A DNA stretch of 64,000 bases, taken from positions 40,674,058-40,738,057 of the forward strand of contig JAFMSR010000017.1 in NCBI GenBank assembly GCA_022818135.1. Reading direction: 5' to 3'. Shown piece by piece: positions 10,944-23,353 of this stretch (the first letter of the stretch is position 1; the number at the start of each line of letters is the position of its first letter). A program made the position numbers and the translations under genes. This DNA comes from Saxidomus purpurata (Eukaryota; Mollusca; Bivalvia; Venerida; Veneridae). Below the pieces are notes generated by a model that was not told the origin of the DNA, did no database searches, and saw only the letters and a program-made list of their open reading frames with translations.

Positions 10944-11934
10944 ATTTTAGCTGAACTGGCTTCGCCAGGGTGAGCTTTTCTAATTGATGATTGACATTTT
11001 GATTCAACTGACATCTCCTCTGAAACCACTTGGCCAATGTTGATAAAACTATGCAGGAATGTTATTTGCATGGAGCTCTACCAAAATTGTTCAAAGAATT
11101 CCATTCCATGCAGAACTCTGGTTGCTACGGCAACTAATAGGAAAAACTTTAACAATCTTCTTCTCTGAAACCACAAGGCCTAGAGCTTAGCTTAGATATT
11201 TGGCATGTAGCATTGGCTAATGGACCTCTACCAAGATTGTTCAAATTATGACCCCTGGGTCAAAATTGACCCCGGGCAGGTGGTCACTTAGTTTTGCATA
11301 GGCTTATATAGGAAAAACTTAGAAGAACTTAAAAAATCTTCTTCTCTGAAAACACAAGGCCTAGAGCTTAAATATTTGGCATGTAGCATAGGCTACTGGA
11401 CCTCTACCAAGATTGTTCAAATTATGACCCCCGTGTCAAAATTGACTCTGCACGGGTGGTCACTTAGTTTTGCAAAGGCTTATATAGGAAATATTAAAAA
11501 AATCTTCTTCTCTGAAACGACAAGGCCTAGAGCTTAGATATTTGGCATGTAGCATTGGCTAGTGGACCTCTAACAAGATTGTTCAAATTATGACCCTGGA
11601 TCAAAATTGACCCCGCACAGGGGGGTCACTTAGTTTTACATAGGCTTTAATATAGGAAAAACTTTAAAAATCTTGTTCCCTGAAACCACAAGGCATAGAG
11701 CTTAGATATTTTGCGTGTAGCATTGTCTAGTGGACCCGTAGCATTGCCTAGTAGACCTCTTCAAAGTTTGTTCAAAGTATGTCCCTGGGGTTAAAATTGG
11801 CCTTTCCATGGGGGTTTATTTGTTTTACAAAGATGTATATAGGAAAACCTATTTGGTACATAACATTGTCTAGTGATCTTCCACCAGGCAAGTGGACTTG
11901 TACCAAGGTGAGCGAGCCAGTTTGGCCCTCTTGC
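10944..11934 (+). mobile_element. Helitron-like element, family 1
   Basis: 5' hairpin TTTTAGCTGAACTGGC/GCCAGGGTGAGCT; 3' end AAGGTGAGCGAGCCAGTTTGGCCCTCTTG. The interior is about five monomers with CTTCTTCTCTGAAACCACAA and GTGGACCTCTACCAAGATTG. It lies in intron 1 of gene B, which is enlarged to 3.9 kb by this and two further elements. Confidence 0.65.
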
Positions 11935-12197
11935 TATTTCTTTCTGTAATCGTTGCTATTCCAATAGATTTTAACATGATGAACGCCTTTTAAAACTATT
12001 GTCACATACGTAAATAGATTTTGTATGATAAGAAATATATTTTAAAAAAAGAAACACCTTGATTGTGTCAATGAAAAACGCATTTCCCCCGTCTTTATTT
12101 AAGCAATACCTAACAACAAGTGTGCGTTATCAGCACTGCTGCCAAGTGCACGCTAGGCATTATGGGTAAATTCTTTCCAGGTATTCTTTTATCAATT

Positions 12198-13726
12198 TTT
12201 AGGTCACCTGAGAATGAAGTGCAAAGGTGAGATATTGTTATCGCCTGGCGTCCGTGGTCTGACATCTATTGTCTGTCGTCTGTCCACACTTAACCTTGTG
12301 TATGCAGTTGAGGCTGCATTTTTAATGGATTTTCATGAAACCTGGTCAGAATGAAAGCCTTGATAAAATCTAGATCAACTTCAAACATGGGTCATCTTTG
12401 GTCAAAAACTATGTCATTGGGTCAAATCATATTCAAGAGAGGTTGCATTTTTCATTGGATATTCATGAAACTTTGTCAGTATCATTGCCTTGATCAAATC
12501 TAGGTCACATAAAATATAGGTCACCTGGTCAAATCATAAAAAAACCTTGTGTTTGCAAATGAGGTAGCATTTTCAATGGATCTTCATGAAACTTTTCATA
12601 TGATTGCCTTGATGAAATCTATGTTGAGTTTAAACATGGTCATCCATTGTCAAAAACTAGGTCAACCGATCAAATCATAGAAAAACCTTGTGTATGCAAT
12701 AGAGGTTGCCTTTTTCATTGGATCTTCATGAAACTTTGTCAGTATGATTGCCCTGATAAAATATAGGTTGAATGTGAACATGGGTCATCTTGTACCAAAA
12801 ACTAGGTAACAGGGTGAAATCATAGAAAAAATCTTGTGTATGCTAGAGGTTGCATTTTTCTTAGGATCTTCATGAAACTTGGTCAGTATGATTGCTGTGA
12901 TAAAATCTATGTTGAGTTCGAACATGGGTTAGTTAGGGTCAAAACCTAGGTCACATGGTCAAATCATAGAAAAACCTTGTGTATGCAAAAGATGTTGCAT
13001 TTTCCATTGGGTCTTCATGAAACTTGGTCAGTTTGATTGCCTTGATCAAATCTAGGTTCGAGTTTGAATATGGGTCATCTAGGGTCAAAAACCAGGTCAC
13101 CTGGTTAAATCATAAAAAAATCCTTATGTTTGCAAATGAGGTTGCATTTTTCATTGGATCTTCATGAAACTTTTCAGTATTATTGCCTTGATGAAATCTA
13201 TGTTGAGTTTAAACATGGTCATCCAGGGTCAAAACCTAGGTCACGGGGTCAAATCATAGAAAAACCTTGTGTATGCTACAGAGGTTGCATTTTTCATTGG
13301 ACCTTCATGAAATTTTGTCAGTATGATTGCCTTTATTAAATCTAGGTTGAGTTCCAACATTAGTCATCTAGTGTCAAAAACTAGGCCACAGAATCAATTC
13401 ATAGAAAAACCATGTGTACGCAATAGAGGTTGCATTTTTCCTTCTATCTTCATGAGACTTGGTCAGTATGATTGTTTTGATGAAATATAGGTTGAGTATG
13501 AATATGGGTAATCTGAGGCCAAAACCTAGGACACCTGATTAAAACCTTATGCATGCCATACAGGTGACACTTGCAATCAAATCATCATGTAAATTGGTCA
13601 AAAGGTTTGCGTTGTCAAGGTCAAACAGGATGTTTGTGTTTAGAATATATAGTATAGAGTTGAAGCTTGGTCACATATTGTCATAAGTCCCAGGTGAGCG
13701 ATATAGGGTCATCTTTGCCCTCTTGT
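12198..13726 (+). mobile_element. Helitron-like element, family 6 (AGGTCACCTG type)
   Basis: Starts TTTAGGTCACCTGAG with an inverted partner AAAGGTGAGAT, and ends CCAGGTGAGCGATATAGGGTCATCTTTGCCCTCTTG. The interior is about nine monomers of roughly 145-150 bp with TTGGATCTTCATGAAACTT and CCTTGTGTATGCAA. It shares the 3' tail type with family 1 but not the monomer. Located in intron 1 of gene B. Confidence 0.65.
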
Positions 13727-13907
13727 ATAAAGTTTTATGTTCATTGTTACTAATTTAAAGAAAAAATATAAACAAAAAATGACTGTTGAATATGACAGTT
13801 ATTATTATGATTTATTCAATTTTTTGCAAATTCATATTCATTAAGAAATTTAAATATTGAATATTAACTTTTTCAAACGTTCCTATTATAGTGAAAAATA
13901 GTAATAT

Positions 13908-14658
13908 TGTTTAGTGGGGTATATAGGAGTCACCCGGTGGTCGGTTGGGTGGGTGGGCGGTCCGCTGCATTTCCTTGTCCGGAGCATAACTTTAAAACTA
14001 CTAATTAGAATTCAATACAACTTCATACAATGGTTCAGCACATCGAGAGGAAGTGCAGTGTACCAGATCCATAACTCTATCTTGACTCATTACAAAGTTA
14101 TTGCCCTTTGTTACTTTTCCTTGTCCAGAGCATAATTCGAAAACTACTGGTTGGAATTCAATACAATTTGATACACAACTTCATAAAATGGTCAAGCACA
14201 ATGAGAGAAAGTGCAGTGCGCAAGAACCCTAACTCCATCTTGACAAATTACAGAGTTATTGCTCTTTGTTACTTTTCCTTGTCCGAAGCATAACTTGAAA
14301 ACTATTGGTTGGAATTCAATACAACTTCATACAATGGTCAAGCACAATGAGAGAAAGTGCAGTGTACAAGAACCATAACTCTTTAGTAATTACAGAGTTA
14401 TTGCCCTTTGTTACTTTTCCTTGTCCAGAGCATAGCCTGAAAACTACTGGTTGGAATTCAAAACAACTTGATACAATGATCCAGCACATTGAGAGGAAGT
14501 GCATTGTACAAGAACTCTGTCTTGACAAATTACAGAGTTATTGCCAAGAACAATATCGCTATTTTAGTGTTTTTTTGCAAGGTGTTCTGTTACTACGAAG
14601 TTCCTCAGTTTATAAAGCAGTCTTTTGGGGTATTAATCATATTTAGTGATAGGTCTAG
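13908..14658 (+). mobile_element. Helitron-like element, family 2 (ACCCCCGAA type), 5' hairpin damaged
   Basis: Begins GTGGGGTATATAGGAGTCAC and ends GGGGTATTAATCATATTTAGTGATAGGTCTAG. ATCAT/GTGAT flanks a short loop just before CTAG. The interior has four to five monomers with TTACTTTTCCTTGTCC, AACTACTGGTTGGAATTCAA and GAGTTATTGCC. Located in intron 1 of gene B. Confidence 0.65.
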
Positions 14659-14888
14659 TTGTAATTTAAAAAAAAGAAGATTATCCCAACAGCATTTATG
14701 TTCATTCATTTTAAGCATCAAATTTTGTGTTATTATTTGCAGAATGAAAGGGAAAGTAGAATTACCTTAATACTGTGGAGCATTTCATTGGTAAATATTT
14801 TATCCCACAGCAAGTCCTCATTTGGCCCCAGATCATCTTTTATCTTTATATGCAGGCTCTGTAAGGTTGACTTCTGCCTTTTATCCAT

Positions 14889-15420
14889 TCTGATTCACTA
14901 TAAAATATCAAATGTTTTCTTGTTCAAAATCTACAAAGTACAGCTTTTGTCTCTGGTCCAGGTGTAGTTTTAGTTAAGACTATGTGAAAACTTGACCCTC
15001 TTATATTAATTCTGAGATATAAAAGTAATAATGTGAACTGCCCCTCAAAATTTTCCTTCCACCACTTTCATGGTATGTGTTCTCTTACCTCAGTTCTTTG
15101 TCCTGAAATAGCCAATCACTCCTTTACAAGTCCTTCACAGTAGCTATAGGCATGGGCTATGTCACCCAAGTCTGTAATATTATCATTTATACTAAGTGCT
15201 TACCCTTAGCTGTATGAATCCAGTATGTGTTATGCCTGTAAAACTTATTTGCATATGTCTTACAAGACTTTAAAGTAGTAGCTGATGTCATATTAGACAC
15301 ATAGTCTTTCCAAAAATAGAATTTGCTTAAAACTAAAATAGCCCACTACTCACCATTGAAACAAACTTGCAAAATGTCTATTGAAACTTACGTAATTAGC
15401 ATAATGGAAGCTCCATTATT
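14889..15420 (-). promoter_or_regulatory. 5' flank of gene B, similar to gene C flank
   Basis: From the ATG outward this matches 28598-29160 upstream of gene C, including TTGTTCAAAATCTACAAAGT, AGCTTTTGTCTCTGGTCCAG and CCTTCACAGTAGCTA. It lacks a block present in C that contains a TATATATAA run. Promoter activity is inferred from conservation only. Confidence 0.4.
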
Positions 15421-15947
15421 AGTTCCATTTTATCTTGAACATTGTCATTTCTTAAGAAGACAGCTAATTCTGATGTCATCACTTTGATTCCTTTAGTAAG
15501 CAATTAGTCAGATTAGTTTGCCAGATTGGATTACAAATAAGAAAAAAAAAGTACATCAGTAGAAGACTAAATCAAAGCGCTGAAGGCACTGAAAATGTTC
15601 GTTCTGAAACATAGATTATCGTAAGGATTGGTACTTAGGTGAGGAATGTTGAACACATGTTTTGCACTATGCTTGATAGTTTTAAGTGGAACATCTGATC
15701 ACTTGATGTAACAGCATATTGAGCAATGTTATGGACAGTGAGATTCCTCCTAGGTCAAGTGGTTTGAAAAGTGAAACTTCTCAATTATTGAGAGTCTTGA
15801 CATTGAGCCCCGCTACTGACCACGTCTCTTGTTGTGAGAAAGTTTGCAGTTTTTTAAGAAGATTATAGTTATAGTACTGGTCCTTACCAGGAATTATCGT
15901 AAGATTAACTGTCCGCCTGTAAATAAACGTACATGTAACTTATATGT
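15421..15947. other. Intergenic DNA with a degenerate tRNA-Ser SINE
   Basis: About 15735-15900 resembles the SINE at 5.2 kb (AGGTCAAGTGG box-A remnant, CATTGAGCCCCGCTACTGAC, GTCTCTTGTTGTGAGAAAG). The remainder shows nothing recognisable. Confidence 0.4.
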
Positions 15948-16768
15948 CAGGGATCATGCTAGCCCAGGCTCAACTTCTCCCTCCAGAGACATTAGGGAGA
16001 AGTTTTTCAGTACAGGGAGAAGCTTGTACAGCGCGTTGATAACATTTAATGTAAAATCAGTATACCCTTTTCATACTTAAACAACTGCATAAAACATTTT
16101 TTTATTCCAAAAAATTCTTTCTCATTAATAAACATTCTTGAGTGATAATATTATGTTCTGTGGGTTCCTTGGAGGATTTTAACATTTTTACAGTGAAATG
16201 CAATGTGATTGCATAAAATATTTTACTAAAACTCTTTATTCTACTGATTTTAATTGCCGATTAATGAATTGATTACCGAGAAAAAAAAAATGCAGCAGCA
16301 AATGGTCAACAACTTCAACAATTTGTGTCTGATATTTGCTTTGCATTATAAATAAAACGTGTGAATAGATCAACGAACTTACTGGCATCTAAACAGCCAG
16401 TTTAATTGTAAGCATGTGAAATTGGTCCTTATTGTTCCCAATCAATGCTAATCCTTTTAATAATCGATGTTTACTCAACTATTAAATTGACAATAAACAT
16501 TACACATGTCAAAACGCACATGTCAACCTATAAATTGCTATGTTGTCTCGCCACTTTTGATTGGCTTACTGTTTTTTATTGACCAATGAAAGCTAATGTA
16601 ACAAACAGTAGCAAGTAGGCGGTGCAGTATCGAGATTGACACTCGAAAACATTGTCAGTGTTTATGAAAAATAAAGCGACTTTGTTTTCGCTTTTCTATG
16701 CGATCACGGCGAAATGGCCGGGGATACGGCGACTATTTCGCCCACGTCGCCCTCAAACGTGATCCCTG
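15948..16768. mobile_element. hAT-like MITE
   Basis: Ends CAGGGATCATG and CGTGATCCCTG form a terminal inverted repeat of the hAT style (CAGGG...CCCTG). There is no ORF in 821 bp. The flanking octamers TTATATGT and TATGTATT are not identical, so an intact target duplication is not shown. Confidence 0.5.
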
Positions 16769-17410
16769 TATGTATTTCCTTTGACGTAGATCTTTTTTCT
16801 AGACTAAGTAATGAATAAAGAACAAAGTCGGAATATTCAATACATTGTATACATTGTACTGAGCACTTGAGCATGACTTACAACGTAATTTTTTCACCAT
16901 TGTAGACATTAACACAACATATTTCTTTAATATCGACATGAAAATTACGATCGATTGCATTCATGGTGTAATACATAATATATGCGTATAAAAAAAACTT
17001 TCTATTGGTGTTCCATTCAAACAAATTGTTTCCCGCCAGATGTTAAACCCGAACATACCTATCTAGCCTGTTCACGATAGAACAGTTGTATGGTACATGT
17101 AACATATACCATAAAACACAACAAAAAACAGAAACTGCTTACACATTGATGGGCGACCAGTATCGATCCAGACCAGCCTGCTTGCATAGTCGCAAAGTCC
17201 ATTATGTTGGTTTTCCCATTACGCGGCTCAATTTTTGTTATTTTATTACACTGAACCATGCAGAACACACATATGGTACTAATCCACCAACAATTTTTGA
17301 CAGTGACGTCATTTTGTCAACAAACTATAAATAAGCATGGTATATCCCAAAACAAATGTATATTTATGACAGATAGAAATGTGTCCCTATCAATTGAGAT
17401 GTTCAAAGTA
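16769..17410. other. Intergenic DNA, nothing recognised
   Basis: No exon or repeat match could be supported on either strand. Confidence 0.35.
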
Positions 17411-18495
17411 AGGTATGGCCCAGTGGATGTGCTGTCTGTTTGACACGCAGGCGATGCTAGTTCGAAACTTGTGGTTGGCGAGATATATTTATGTTTTATT
17501 TTTGGAGGGCAAAATTTATATAGTTGGAATGGCCTGTTAACATGTGCTTTCTTTTTTTGAGGAAAAATTTATTCTGTATGCCTTCTTCGTGAAGCACGAG
17601 AAAATCAAGATAAGGGTACAATTGAAAAAAAAAAAATACCGTGCAGGAAAAAGGTTCCGTGGCTGGTTTCGAACTCGGTACCTTTCAGTTAGTACCACAG
17701 CACCTTTATCCTCTGGGCTACGTTTTCATGCAGGCTATATGCAAGAAAACAGGATCATAATCTAATACAATATAAAGGTAAATATTGGAAACATAAACAC
17801 AATTGGAAAGTGTAAACACAATATGACGTCACTGTCAGGTATTTCATGACTGCACCTGATAAGATGTATCGGAATCTTGGTGAAAATAAAGCGTTGATAT
17901 AAAAATCAATTTGCGTCCAATATGCATTACGCAATGGTGTAGTGGTCAGGCATTTGACTACCAACCAGCGAGCCGGTTGATCTTGCTGATTTTTGTGTAC
18001 ATTTTAATTGTTTCGTGTATTAAAGTATTCACTACTGTCTTTGTTCAAAACGGGTTTCAAAAACTTAATAACTATTCCGTCGTCCTGCATACAGTGTTAT
18101 GGAACTGAAAACGCAACGAGCAACTCACCAAAACAGCTCTAAAGATAAGATTGACTCGGCTAATATATAAGGATTTCGAAGATAACCCAGGGACAGACGG
18201 AAAAACATTCAACGGATGGGAATTTTATGTAATTTCTGAAATGTCATGAATATCAAGATAAGATTCATACATAAACAAAAAAACACAGAACACAAGGCAA
18301 ATTACTAACAATAAATAAAAACAAAAAAAGAACAGAAATCATAGAATATATAAAAGCGAAACGGTGCATAAGATAGGCGACAAATTAAATAGAAATAGCC
18401 ATAATCCTTTAAAAATTAAAATTATCTATGCAGGGTTCGAACCCATGGAACCTAGCATACAAGTTAGGCATTCTACCACACGCCACTGTCTCTGC
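17411..18495. repeat. Cluster of four tRNA-like modules (SINE heads)
   Basis: Plus strand about 17411-17470: GCCCAGTGGATGTGC, TTTGACACG (Val-GAC-like loop), GCTAGTTCGAAACTTG. Minus strand about 17655-17735: GAGTTCGAAACCAGCC box B with an AGCCCAGAGGATAAAGG arm. Plus strand about 17930-17985: TGGTGTAGTGGTCAGGC. Minus strand about 18428-18492: GGCGTGTGGTAGAATGC, CTTGTAT (Thr-TGT-like loop), GGGTTCGAACCC. None has a matching acceptor stem, so these are not called as working tRNA genes. Confidence 0.4.
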
Positions 18496-19480
18496 GGGTG
18501 AGTTTCAGTCGGTGAAAGTATTTGTTCGATATGATAATCAATTGAAACACCGAACACATACCCGAAAGAACCCGAAGATGTTGGCCAAGATTAATGAGTG
18601 CCAGGTAAATATTGTCGCACAATATCCCTGGTGGATTAGTAGGTATTTCAAAATGAATGAATCACAGTATTATATTGTAAATAATCATAATCAATCAATA
18701 ATTTCATTAAATAATAGTTAGGAAATCTATCTATTGAAACACTGTTGAAAAGGTGGTTTAAGACGAAACTATTTTGCTTCTAGCTTGCGAACAAAATCTT
18801 TGGTGCATGTTAACAGTCTATTTGGCATGTTCAACTATTTTAACAAATGCACACCACGGTGCTTCCTTAAAGGGTATATTTCACAATTATGGCTAATAGC
18901 GACAGCAACTTAAAAACTGGCTCTTTTCTACATGAATTCTATAGTTAAATAACAATCATCTTTAAACTCCCAACTGCATAGTATCTTCGTGACTTCGCTA
19001 TTTCGATTTTGGAGTGAAAACATACCGTAACCGCATAGTTAACCAGAACGACATTCCGTCTGTTATCAGAACCTACATTTTCATTAAATAACCGATGAAA
19101 TGACGTTTATAAATGCAATGTAGGTAAAGTATTGCCAGTATAAATGGTATATGAGGTGTGTCACTTTCAGCGCGTTTGATCGGCTGCTTATTAAAGTAGT
19201 GCATGTCTAAACTGTGTAGTAAGAAACAAACCACTTAAGTGCCATAATGTATCTGTCGAACGTTTAAGAAGTACTTACAACCTATGCACATTAACTTAGA
19301 AAAATTGACTAAATTCTTTTTTATGATAAATTGTCGCATATTTTTCTTTTCTTTGAAACAATATAAATCTTTGCAATCATACCAACACCAAAACTGTTGA
19401 TTACTTATGTTACTTTCTATAAATATGAGATGTGATCAATTAATCTGAAGGATTATTTAGAATTGAGGGGTAGTTCGGTT
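18496..19480. other. Intergenic DNA, nothing recognised
   Basis: No exon supported. It abuts the decayed 3' end of the transposase relic. Confidence 0.35.
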
Positions 19481-19599
19481 TTAAAAGTAGAAACTGCTTT
19501 TCTTGGAAACCGGGTACAATAAATGTGAGGAATTTAAAATCCTCACATTTAGGAAACTAATAAATAGTGTGGGCTGATTGTTTTGTAAAAATGGTCTTA

Positions 19600-20683
19600 A
19601 AAGTAACTGACAGGTAAGGGTCTGGTCAATAGTATACGATGAAGCTGGTTTATACATTCTGCAGATATCTATAAGCTGCAACTTGGTCAAGTCTGCGTTG
19701 AATGCAGTGCCATGCCGTTGTAGCCATTCCTGTGTTTGAACTTTTCTGGAAGAGATGTTTGGACAACGATCCTCTTGCACATTATGGTATGGAGCATTAT
19801 CTAATACAAGGACAGATTTCTCAGGCAACTTCAGTATAAGTTTCTCTGTCCTTGTTCATTTCATTGTGGTAGTCGCCACTTTGTGATTTTGCTTTAAATA
19901 CCACTTCAGCACCATCAACAAACCCATTCTCGTTCCCACAATGCAGTATAATCATCTGTTCTAGAAAAGAAAGAAACTTTACTATTTTAAATGAACAGTA
20001 ATCTAGAAAATAGCTTTACTCAATATTAAGTACAAATATTACAATTGTTGTAACTTTGGTGGCACATGGCATTACCTGGTAATGAAAATGGTACATGAAT
20101 ACCAGTATCCCGAGTCTTGCCAGCATTTACTAACGGCATGGTGACTGTGAACGAAAGTCTCATCACAGTAGAAGATAAGACGACCTTCTTCCCGTAGCTT
20201 CTTAATTGCCTTTAGGTATCGTACACGTTGTAAAATCACATCATTCCGTTCCATCAAAACTTTTCTGTTGGATTTGCAGCGCCGGTAAGAGAAGCCCAGA
20301 CGTTTCAAGACCATACGAAGATGTGACTTGCTACCACCGTACCCTATGCTGGCTTTCAACTCTGTCAAGATATTACTCAGAGTCGGGAGAAGTTTTTTGT
20401 TTATGTACATGTTTCTGACAGCTCTCCAAACAACAGTCATGTCAAAATCATCAAGTGAAAGCTTCTTCGAACGGTTTCCTTGTGTTGTTGGTGTCTGGCG
20501 GTTGCTTTCAGTGATCATTTTCAAAAAAGTCCTCTTGCTTAATCCAGTAATCGCATGAGTTCTTTGCGCTGGTGCTTTCAAAGATATCTGCATGCCATTT
20601 TCCTTTATAGTATTACAGAAGTTATAAACTTTTCTAACGATTTGTTCAGCATCACCAATGAGATGTTTACTTCCCGTAGACAT
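19600..20683 (-). pseudogene. DDE transposase relic (IS630/Tc1-like, DDE_3 type)
   Basis: The first frame (ATG 20683, stop 20072) has a helix-turn-helix-like N-terminus (HAITGLSKRTFLKMI) and the start of the catalytic domain with FYCDETFVHSHH (first Asp). After a possible 100-nt intron (donor CCAG|GTAATG, acceptor TTTTCTAG near 19962) come MIILHCGNENGFVDGAE and SGDYHNEMN, then VLVLDNAPYHNVQEDR (second Asp). At least two frame breaks are visible, near 20105 and near 19835, plus a short deletion after SGDYHNEMN. The region expected to hold the third acidic residue is absent: similarity ends after LIDICRMYKP. The copy is dead. The superfamily call rests on the YCDET and DNAPYH motifs. Confidence 0.72.
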
Positions 20684-20689
20684 TTTGCT

Positions 20690-21844
20690 TTTTAGCTCAC
20701 CTGGCTACACCAGGGTGAGCTTTTCTGATCGATGATTGTCCGTCATCCGTCGTCTGTCGTCCCTCAACATTTTGATTCAAATGACATCTCCTCTGAAACC
20801 TCTAGGCCAATGTTGATAAAACTATGCAGGAATGTTCCTTGCATGAAGCTCTACCAAAATTGTTCAAAGAATTCCATTCCATGCAGAACTCTGGTTGCTA
20901 TGGCAACAAATAGGAAAAACTTTAAAAATCTTCTTCTCTGAAACCACAAGGCCTAGAGCTTAGATATTTGGCATGTAGCATTGTCTAGTGGACCTCTACC
21001 AAGATTGTTCAAATTATGACCCCCGGGTCAAAATTGACCCCGCGCGGGTGGGCCCTTAGTTTTTGCATAGGAATATATACGGAAAACTTTAAAAATCTTC
21101 TTCTCTGAAACCACAAGGCCTAGAGCTAAGATATTTAGTATGTAGCATTGTCTAGTAGACCTCTACCAAGATTGTTCAAATTATGACCCCCGGGTCAAAA
21201 TTGACCCCGCACGGGGGGTCACTTAGTTTTGCATAGGAATATATAGGAAAAACTTTAAAAATCTTCTTCTCTGAAACCACAAGGCCTAGAGCTTAGATAT
21301 TTGGCATGTAGCATTGGCTAGTGGACCTCTACCAAGATTGTTCAAATTATGAGCCCCGGATCAAAATTGACCCCACACCGGGGGTCACTTAGTTTTACAT
21401 AGGCTTATATAGTAAAAACTTTAAAAATCTTCTTCTCTGAAACCACAAGGCCTAGAGCTTAGATATTTGGCATGTAGCATTGGCTAGTGGACCTCTACCA
21501 ATATTGTTCAAATTATGACCCCCGGGTCAAAATTGACCCCGCACCGGGGGTCACTTAGTTTTGCATAGGAATATATAGTAAAAACTTTAAAAATCTTCTT
21601 CTCTGAAACCACAAGGCCTAGAGCTTAGATATTTGGCATGTAGCATTGCCTAGTAGACCTCTTTAAAGTTTGTTCAAATTATGCCCCTGGGGTCAAAATT
21701 GACCTTGCCCGGGGGGGGATCATTTGTTTTACAAAGGCGTATATAGGAAAACTTATTTGGTATATAACATTATCTAGTGATCTTCCACCAGGCAAGTGGA
21801 CTTGTACCAAGGTGAGCGATATAGGGCCATCTTGGCCCTCTTGT
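20690..21844 (+). mobile_element. Helitron-like element, family 1
   Basis: 5' hairpin TTTAGCTCACCTGGC/CACCAGGGTGAGCT; 3' end AAGGTGAGCGATATAGGGCCATCTTGGCCCTCTTG with a perfect AGGGCC/GGCCCT hairpin. Six or so monomers are marked by TTAAAAATCTTCTTCTCTGA and CCTCTACCAAGATTGTTCAA. It lies just upstream of the transposase relic's ATG. This is the best-preserved family 1 copy for defining both ends. Confidence 0.72.
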
Positions 21845-22204
21845 TTTTGAAATGCTGAAGTGTTCACTCGTTTATATAGCAAATTAGCAAGAATTTCTCG
21901 TGCTATATGGTTAAATGTAAAAGTACAAAAACATGTATGACCTAGAAATCGAACGGTAAACAGTATAATGTGGTCAATCTTGACTGAATAAGGTCAACCT
22001 TGTTCAGAAACACAAGTAGCAGTGCATATCAAAATTATCTACCTGTGAATTGCTTTGAATTAGACAAATAATGACCCATTGAAAGCTGATTATTTGGTAT
22101 GCAAAAAAGATGGATCCATAAACTTCGAGAACAGTCAAAGAAATAGTGCTTACAACTGAATAAAATCAATAAAGATAACCCCCCATGTGTTATATTTGAT
22201 ATAA
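21845..22204. other. Short intergenic spacer, nothing recognised
   Basis: AT-rich, no ORF or repeat match. Confidence 0.35.
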
Positions 22205-23353
22205 TTATGCCCCCCAGTGGGGTGCTAGCGTTGCACCGTCCGTCCGTCCGTCAGTCGTCAGTCCGTCAGTCCGCCAGTCCGTCCGTCCGTCCGTCCGGCC
22301 CGAACTTGTGAACGCAACTCCTCTTAAACCGGATGGCAGATTTTGCTTAAACTCCAGGGAGAACAACCAAGTTAGATGGTAGTAAAGGAAGGAATTTTCG
22401 CGGCACCAAATTTAACAAATTATGGCCCTTTTGATTTTTTCACTATATATCTTGTGAACGCAACCCTCTTAAACCGGATGGCAGATTTTGCTTAAACTTC
22501 CAGGGATGAACAACCTTAAGTAGATGGTAGAAAGAAAGGAATTTTGCTGCGACCAAATTTAACAAATTATGGCCCTTTGTTGATTTTTTCACTATATACT
22601 AGTAGAATTTTGTGAACGCAACCCTCTTAAACCGGATGGCAGATTTTGCTTAAACTTCCAGGGAGAACAACCTTAATGGTAGATGGCAGTAAAGGAAGGA
22701 TTTTGCTGCGGCCAAATTTAACAAATTTGGCCCTTTGTGATTTTTTCACTATATACCATATAGAAATTTTGTAACGCAACTCCTCTTAAACGGGTTGGCA
22801 GATTTTGCTTAAACTTCCAGGGATGAACAACCTTAATGTGTAGATGGTAGTAAAGGAAGGAATTTTGTTGCGACCAAATTTAACAAATTGGCCCTTTGTT
22901 AAGTTTTTCACTATATACCATATAGAAATATTGTGAACGCAACCCTCTTAAACCGGATGGCAGATTTTGCTTAAACTTCCAGGGATGAACAGCTTTAATG
23001 TTAGATGGTGTAAAGGAAGAAATTTTGTTGCGACCAAATTTAACAGAATATGGCCCTTTGTGATTTTTTCACTATATACCATATAAATTGTTGCGACCAA
23101 ATTTAACAGAATTATGGCCCTTTGTTGATTTTTTCACTATATACCATATAAAAATTGAACATATAAATTTTACATTTGTAATTTAATTTAACATGTACAT
23201 AAGGTTACCTGTAGATCATTTTAGGTATATGTACAGAAATGAAACAGTGGAATGAAAAAGTTCCACAAAAATCTTACATACAGATATGCTTGCTCTTGTT
23301 TATGAGCACATCTGCACAGTGGGGGCATCCGTGTCCTTTGGACACAATTCTAG
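22205..23353 (+). mobile_element. Helitron-like element, family 4 (GCCCCCCAG type)
   Basis: Starts TTATGCCCCCCAGTGGGGTG (hairpin), then a (GTCC)n-rich tract. It ends CACAGTGGGGGCATCC, the offset inverted repeat, followed by the perfect hairpin GTGTCCTTTGGACAC and AATTCTAG. The interior has about five monomers with AACCGGATGGCAGATTTTGC and ACCAAATTTAACAAATT. Confidence 0.7.

Larger units (their letters stand above)
7240..14888 (-). pseudogene. Gene B: CARD-coiled-coil gene broken by a Helitron-like insertion
   Basis: Exons: 14888-14766 (41 codons, MDKRQKSTLQSLH, in-frame TGA just upstream), 10891-10726 (166 nt, AEGTPRESVYKILELLEK), and a long exon from 10024 (acceptor CAG|GCATGG) to the stop at 7240. 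That long exon is interrupted at 8364-9898. Leaving out the insert joins TIRDMSNPTY to KQRHTKDETQ in frame with the same spacing as in gene C, and the exons would then total 1539 nt (512 aa). Reading into the insert meets a stop within about 20 codons. The product would be a CARD, an acidic Ser/Thr-rich linker, a coiled coil (about EEMRKFYIKL to ELESRHLEQ) and a basic Arg-rich tail. Compared with C it lacks about 95 residues at the start of the long exon and has a duplicated 39-residue acidic segment (GLEESDDSS to GSSQLSH). Splicing around the insert cannot be excluded. Confidence 0.78.

Noticed and set aside
13130..13339. ORF of 69 aa in the family 6 element
   Set aside because: It spans repeated monomers (MQMRLHFSLDLHETFQ-type repeats). 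Non-coding repeat.
14305..14770. Plus-strand ORFs in the family 2 element upstream of gene B exon 2
   Set aside because: Repeat-derived frames with the usual monomer phrases; no conservation as protein between monomers.
18428..18492. Functional tRNA-Thr gene
   Set aside because: A good box B and a TGT loop, but the acceptor and T stems do not pair fully.
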